Shown here in pieces: positions 30,309 to 33,140 of a stretch of 33,140 nucleotides of DNA; the stretch's first letter is position 1; every line of letters begins with the position of its first letter. The position numbers and the translations under genes were made by a program. The notes under the pieces are model-generated. The model saw nothing but the letters and a program-made list of their open reading frames with translations, was not told the DNA's origin and made no database searches. The stretch comes from JAAYKT01 sp964408955 (GTDB taxonomy: Bacteria; Bacillota; Clostridia; Lutisporales; Lutisporaceae), in contig CAYPBK010000029.1 of the NCBI GenBank assembly GCA_964408955.1, positions 1-33,140 on the forward strand, in the 5' to 3' direction.

Positions 30309-32741
30309 TTGGGAGAAATTGTTGAGAATGTTAAGCAAGTTAATATAGAACATGAAATGAAGAAATCTTTTATTGAATATGCAATGAGTGTCATTGTACA
30401 AAGAGCTTTGCCGGATGTCAGGGACGGTCTTAAACCTGTACATAGACGTATACTATATGCAATGCACGGACTTGGTTTTACACCTGATAAGCCCCATAGA
30501 AAATCAGCAACTACCGTCGGCGAAGTATTAGGTAAATATCATCCCCATGGTGATGCCGCTGTATATGACACCATGGTAAGAATGGCTCAGGATTTTTCCT
30601 ATAGATATATGCTTGTGGACGGTCATGGTAACTTTGGTTCCGTAGACGGTGATAGTGCTGCAGCTATGCGATACACAGAGGCCAGGATGGCTAAAATATC
30701 CATGGAACTCTTAAGAAATATTGAAAAGGATACTGTGGATTTTGCCCCTAATTATGATGAAAGCTTGAAAGAGCCTACAGTATTGCCTTCAAGATTTCCT
30801 AATCTCCTTGTAAACGGCAGCAGTGGAATAGCTGTAGGTATGGCAACATCTATTCCTCCACATAACCTTGGTGAGGTTATTGATGCCGTCATAGCTGTTA
30901 TAGATGATGAAGATATAGACCTGGATGAAATAATGAAATATATTAAAGCTCCGGATTTTCCCACCGGTGGAATAATAATGGGTAGAGAAGGGGTAAAAAA
31001 GGCCTATGCAACAGGCAGAGGCAGAGTTATAGTCAGAGCCAAAACAGATATAGAAGAGATGAACGGAAATAGGCAAAGGATTGTGGTCAACGAAATACCC
31101 TATCAAGTAAATAAAGCAAATTTAATAGAGAAAATCGCTGATTTAGTCAAGGATAAAAAAATTGAAGGCATATCTGACTTGCGGGATGAATCCGACAGAG
31201 ATGGAATGAGAATCGTCATAGAGCTAAAAAGAGATGCCAACGCCAATGTAATATTAAATCAGCTATATAAACATACACAGATGCAGGATAGCTTCAGCAT
31301 TATCATGCTGGCTCTTCATAATGGGCAGCCCAGAGTACTGAATATAAAAGAAATGCTTACCTTATACATAGAACACCAAAAGGAGATAATAGTACGCCGC
31401 ACACGGTTTGACCTTAAAAAAGCGGAGGAAAGAGCGCATATATTAGAAGGCTTAAGGATAGCGTTAGATAACATTGACGAGATTATTAACATACTGAGAA
31501 GCTCAAAAACTGTTCCGGAAGCTAAAGATAGAATGATGGATAGATTTGGCTTATCAGATGCCCAATCAACTGCAATTGCAGAAATGAGGCTAAAAAGCTT
31601 AACAGGGCTGGAAAGAGGCAAAATCGAAGATGAATACCTCTCACTTATAAAGGACATAGAATTTTACAATTCAATACTGGCAAGTGAGTTAATGGTTCTT
31701 AACATAATAAAGGATGAGCTTCTAAGCATAAAGAAAACCTTTGGAGACAAGAGAAGGAGCAAAATAACTCAGGCAGCCGGTGAATTTAATCTGGAAGACT
31801 TGATTGAGGAGCATGAGGTTGCCGTTACATTGACTCATTACGGGTATATAAAAAGACTCCCGGCGGATACCTACAAAAGCCAAAGGAGAGGCGGCAGGGG
31901 AATAACGGCGCTTCAAACTCGAGAAGAGGACTTCGTGGAGCATTTGTTTATTACCTCCACTCATAACTACATACTTTTCTTCACAAATAAAGGCAGGATG
32001 TTCAGATTGAAAGCCTACGAGATACCGGAAGCAGGCAGGCAGGCGAAAGGCACAGCCGTAGTTAATTTGCTTCACCTTGACCCTAGAGAAAAGGTTACTG
32101 CTGTCTTGCATATTAAAGGTTTTGAAGAGGAAGGCTACTTAATATTTATGACCAAAAACGGCATAGTGAAGAAAACAGGACTGGATAAATATGCTTCTGC
32201 AAGGAGTGCCGGAATCAATGCAATAACAGTAAGAGAAGATGATGAACTAATCACTGTCAAATTGACGAGAGGAACTACGGAGCTTATTGCAGTTACAAAA
32301 AAAGGATTAGCAATCAGGTTTGACGAGAAAGATGTAAGAGAAATGGGAAGGACTGCAATGGGAGTGAGAGGAATCCGTTTGAATAAAGGCGATAATGTGA
32401 TAGCTTTGGATATAGTTGAGGAAGACGGGGATTTGTTGGTGATAACAGAAAAAGGCTTTGGAAAAAGAACTCCTTTGGAGGAATACAAAACACAAGCAAG
32501 GGGAGGCAAAGGAGTAAAAACAGTAAGAATTACAAAGAAAATCGGCCAATTAGTGGGAGCAAAGGTTGTCAAGGATAATTGCGAGATAATGCTTATAAGC
32601 TCAGAAGGCATAGTAATAAGGATGGATATAAACGGCATATCACTTATGGGAAGAAGCACCCAAGGAGTGACACTTATGAGACTGGACAAAGACGATAGTG
32701 TTGTTGCGCTAGCTAAAATTATATCGGAAGAAGAATGTTAA
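30309..32741 (+). CDS. gyrA: DNA gyrase subunit A
   Basis: This 810-residue, full-length GyrA has an N-terminal breakage-reunion domain with the catalytic Tyr122 in 'AMRYTEARM', and the quinolone-determining region 'YHPHGDAAVYDTMVRMAQ' (77-94). The C-terminal pinwheel has the GyrA-box 'QRRGGRG' (525-531), which distinguishes gyrase from topoisomerase IV. With GyrB it introduces negative supercoils using ATP. The residue equivalent to E. coli Ser83 is Ala83 here, while Asp87 is kept. The start is TTG at 30309, supported by TAGGAGGGG at 30295-30303. gyrB is not directly upstream as it is in many Firmicutes; here terminators and repeats precede gyrA, which has its own promoter. Confidence 0.97.
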   Translation: MGEIVENVKQVNIEHEMKKSFIEYAMSVIVQRALPDVRDGLKPVHRRILYAMHGLGFTPDKPHRKSATTVGEVLGKYHPHGDAAVYDTMVRMAQDFSYRYMLVDGHGNFGSVDGDSAAAMRYTEARMAKISMELLRNIEKDTVDFAPNYDESLKEPTVLPSRFPNLLVNGSSGIAVGMATSIPPHNLGEVIDAVIAVIDDEDIDLDEIMKYIKAPDFPTGGIIMGREGVKKAYATGRGRVIVRAKTDIEEMNGNRQRIVVNEIPYQVNKANLIEKIADLVKDKKIEGISDLRDESDRDGMRIVIELKRDANANVILNQLYKHTQMQDSFSIIMLALHNGQPRVLNIKEMLTLYIEHQKEIIVRRTRFDLKKAEERAHILEGLRIALDNIDEIINILRSSKTVPEAKDRMMDRFGLSDAQSTAIAEMRLKSLTGLERGKIEDEYLSLIKDIEFYNSILASELMVLNIIKDELLSIKKTFGDKRRSKITQAAGEFNLEDLIEEHEVAVTLTHYGYIKRLPADTYKSQRRGGRGITALQTREEDFVEHLFITSTHNYILFFTNKGRMFRLKAYEIPEAGRQAKGTAVVNLLHLDPREKVTAVLHIKGFEEEGYLIFMTKNGIVKKTGLDKYASARSAGINAITVREDDELITVKLTRGTTELIAVTKKGLAIRFDEKDVREMGRTAMGVRGIRLNKGDNVIALDIVEEDGDLLVITEKGFGKRTPLEEYKTQARGGKGVKTVRITKKIGQLVGAKVVKDNCEIMLISSEGIVIRMDINGISLMGRSTQGVTLMRLDKDDSVVALAKIISEEEC

Positions 32742-32762
32742 AAGCATAAATTAATTTGCGTG

Positions 32763-32797
32763 AAAGCTTAGGATGAATTCAAGTCCTAAGCTTTTTT
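32763..32797 (+). terminator. Rho-independent terminator after gyrA
   Basis: AAAGCTTAGGA (32763-32773) pairs perfectly with TCCTAAGCTTT (32784-32794), and the stem runs into TTTTTT. The following ~270 bases are AT-rich with no gene. Confidence 0.92.
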
Positions 32798-33071
32798 GTA
32801 TGCGGTGGCAATGCATCATTATATTTCTTTTTTCTCATTCTCCACACTTTGCTTTATACTTGTTTTTCACATTCCGCCTTTGCTTTCTATATATAATTTC
32901 TTTATTGCTGTAGGTCACTAAACATATAACTGAACAATCGTGGCAAATAAAAATAACAATTTATTCGCAAAAGGCATATAACTATAAAAGTTCTAAAACA
33001 TATAATATTTATAGGGAAAAACTAAGTCGAAAACTACTAAAAAATAGTTAAAAAAATAAAATAAAATCATA

Positions 33072-33100
33072 TTGACAAGGGAAAGATAATGTAATAGAAT
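33072..33100 (+). promoter_or_regulatory. Strong sigma-A promoter with UP-like element, probably of a ribosomal RNA operon
   Basis: TTGACA (33072-33077), a 17-base spacer and TAGAAT (33095-33100) make a near-consensus promoter. An A-tract-rich stretch just upstream (about 33035-33070) resembles an UP element. The start would be near 33107. Confidence 0.8.
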
Positions 33101-33106
33101 AAAGAA

Positions 33107-33140
33107 CGTCGGCTGCAATGAGGCAGCGAAATGGACTTTG
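33107..33140 (+). ncRNA. Probable start of an rRNA operon leader, cut by the window end
   Basis: Downstream of the promoter comes a small hairpin, GCTGC (33112-33116) with GCAGC (33123-33127), and then ATGGACTTTG. This resembles the 'TGGTCTTTGAAAACT'-type sequence in Firmicute rRNA leaders upstream of 16S rRNA. The 16S gene itself is outside the window, so this is inference from the promoter, leader and the common gyrA-rrn order. Confidence 0.5.

Noticed and set aside
32135..32689. 184-codon open frame on the minus strand inside gyrA
   Set aside because: Shadow of gyrA codon composition; no ribosome binding site and no recognisable protein.
3128..33127. ATGAGGCAGC occurs both at 3128-3137 and at 33118-33127
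   Set aside because: The flanks differ completely; a ten-base match is expected by chance or by simple stem requirements.

Overview
The window is AT-rich, uses strong AGGAGG-type ribosome binding sites with many TTG and GTG starts, and encodes anaerobic redox enzymes rich in iron-sulfur clusters. This points to an anaerobic low-GC Firmicute of the Clostridia in the broad sense. The SdpR/SdpI pair, DUF438-hemerythrin protein, DnaD/DnaC-type loader pair and RACo-like activator fit this. I cannot name the genus. An apparent rRNA promoter just after gyrA suggests the right end runs into a ribosomal RNA operon, an arrangement common in Firmicutes.

Layout. 1-5.5 kb is an accessory patchwork: the tail of a membrane protein, an AraC-type regulator fused to an aminoglycoside-phosphotransferase-like domain and broken by a frameshift, a Phd/RelE toxin-antitoxin pair with its own promoter and operator, an SdpR/SdpI pair, and a DUF438-hemerythrin-PAS sensor. 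5.8-13.2 kb holds an IclR regulator followed by a five-gene, same-strand cluster: an alpha-oxoamine synthase (glycine C-acetyltransferase type), an M24 metallohydrolase-like protein, a PreA-like flavin/iron-sulfur oxidoreductase, an Nramp-like transporter without the metal-binding motifs, and a RidA-type imine deaminase. A strong terminator closes it. I recognise each family but not the pathway, and this is the best candidate for an undescribed system. 13.5-17.7 kb is a MacB/LolD-type ABC exporter (permease, ATPase, lipoprotein adaptor), converging on a secreted FMN-binding protein at 17.7-18.1 kb. 18.3-19.2 kb is a PrsA-like foldase. 19.6-21.9 kb is a two-gene cobalamin-enzyme repair operon: a stand-alone methionine-synthase activation domain and a RACo-like corrinoid activator. 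21.9-23.9 kb, on the minus strand, is a DnaD-like/DnaC-like helicase-loading pair. 24.2-29.7 kb is a three-gene NADH/NADPH redox complex whose third subunit fuses NfnB/GltD and NuoG/FdhA modules, closely resembling the Stn transhydrogenase described in Sporomusa. After a terminator come short tandem repeats and a palindromic repeat, then gyrA (30.3-32.7 kb), its terminator, and the rRNA-type promoter.

How the parts relate. The Stn-like complex would balance NADH, NADPH and ferredoxin. The PreA-like enzyme has no NADH-binding partner next to it and probably uses a low-potential carrier such as ferredoxin. The corrinoid activator takes low-potential electrons to repair Co(II) enzymes. In the metabolic cluster, uptake, C-N or C-C chemistry, redox and imine clean-up sit together under a probable IclR regulator, which suggests use of a nitrogen-containing organic compound. 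All functional assignments come from reading the sequence and family knowledge; no searches were run.
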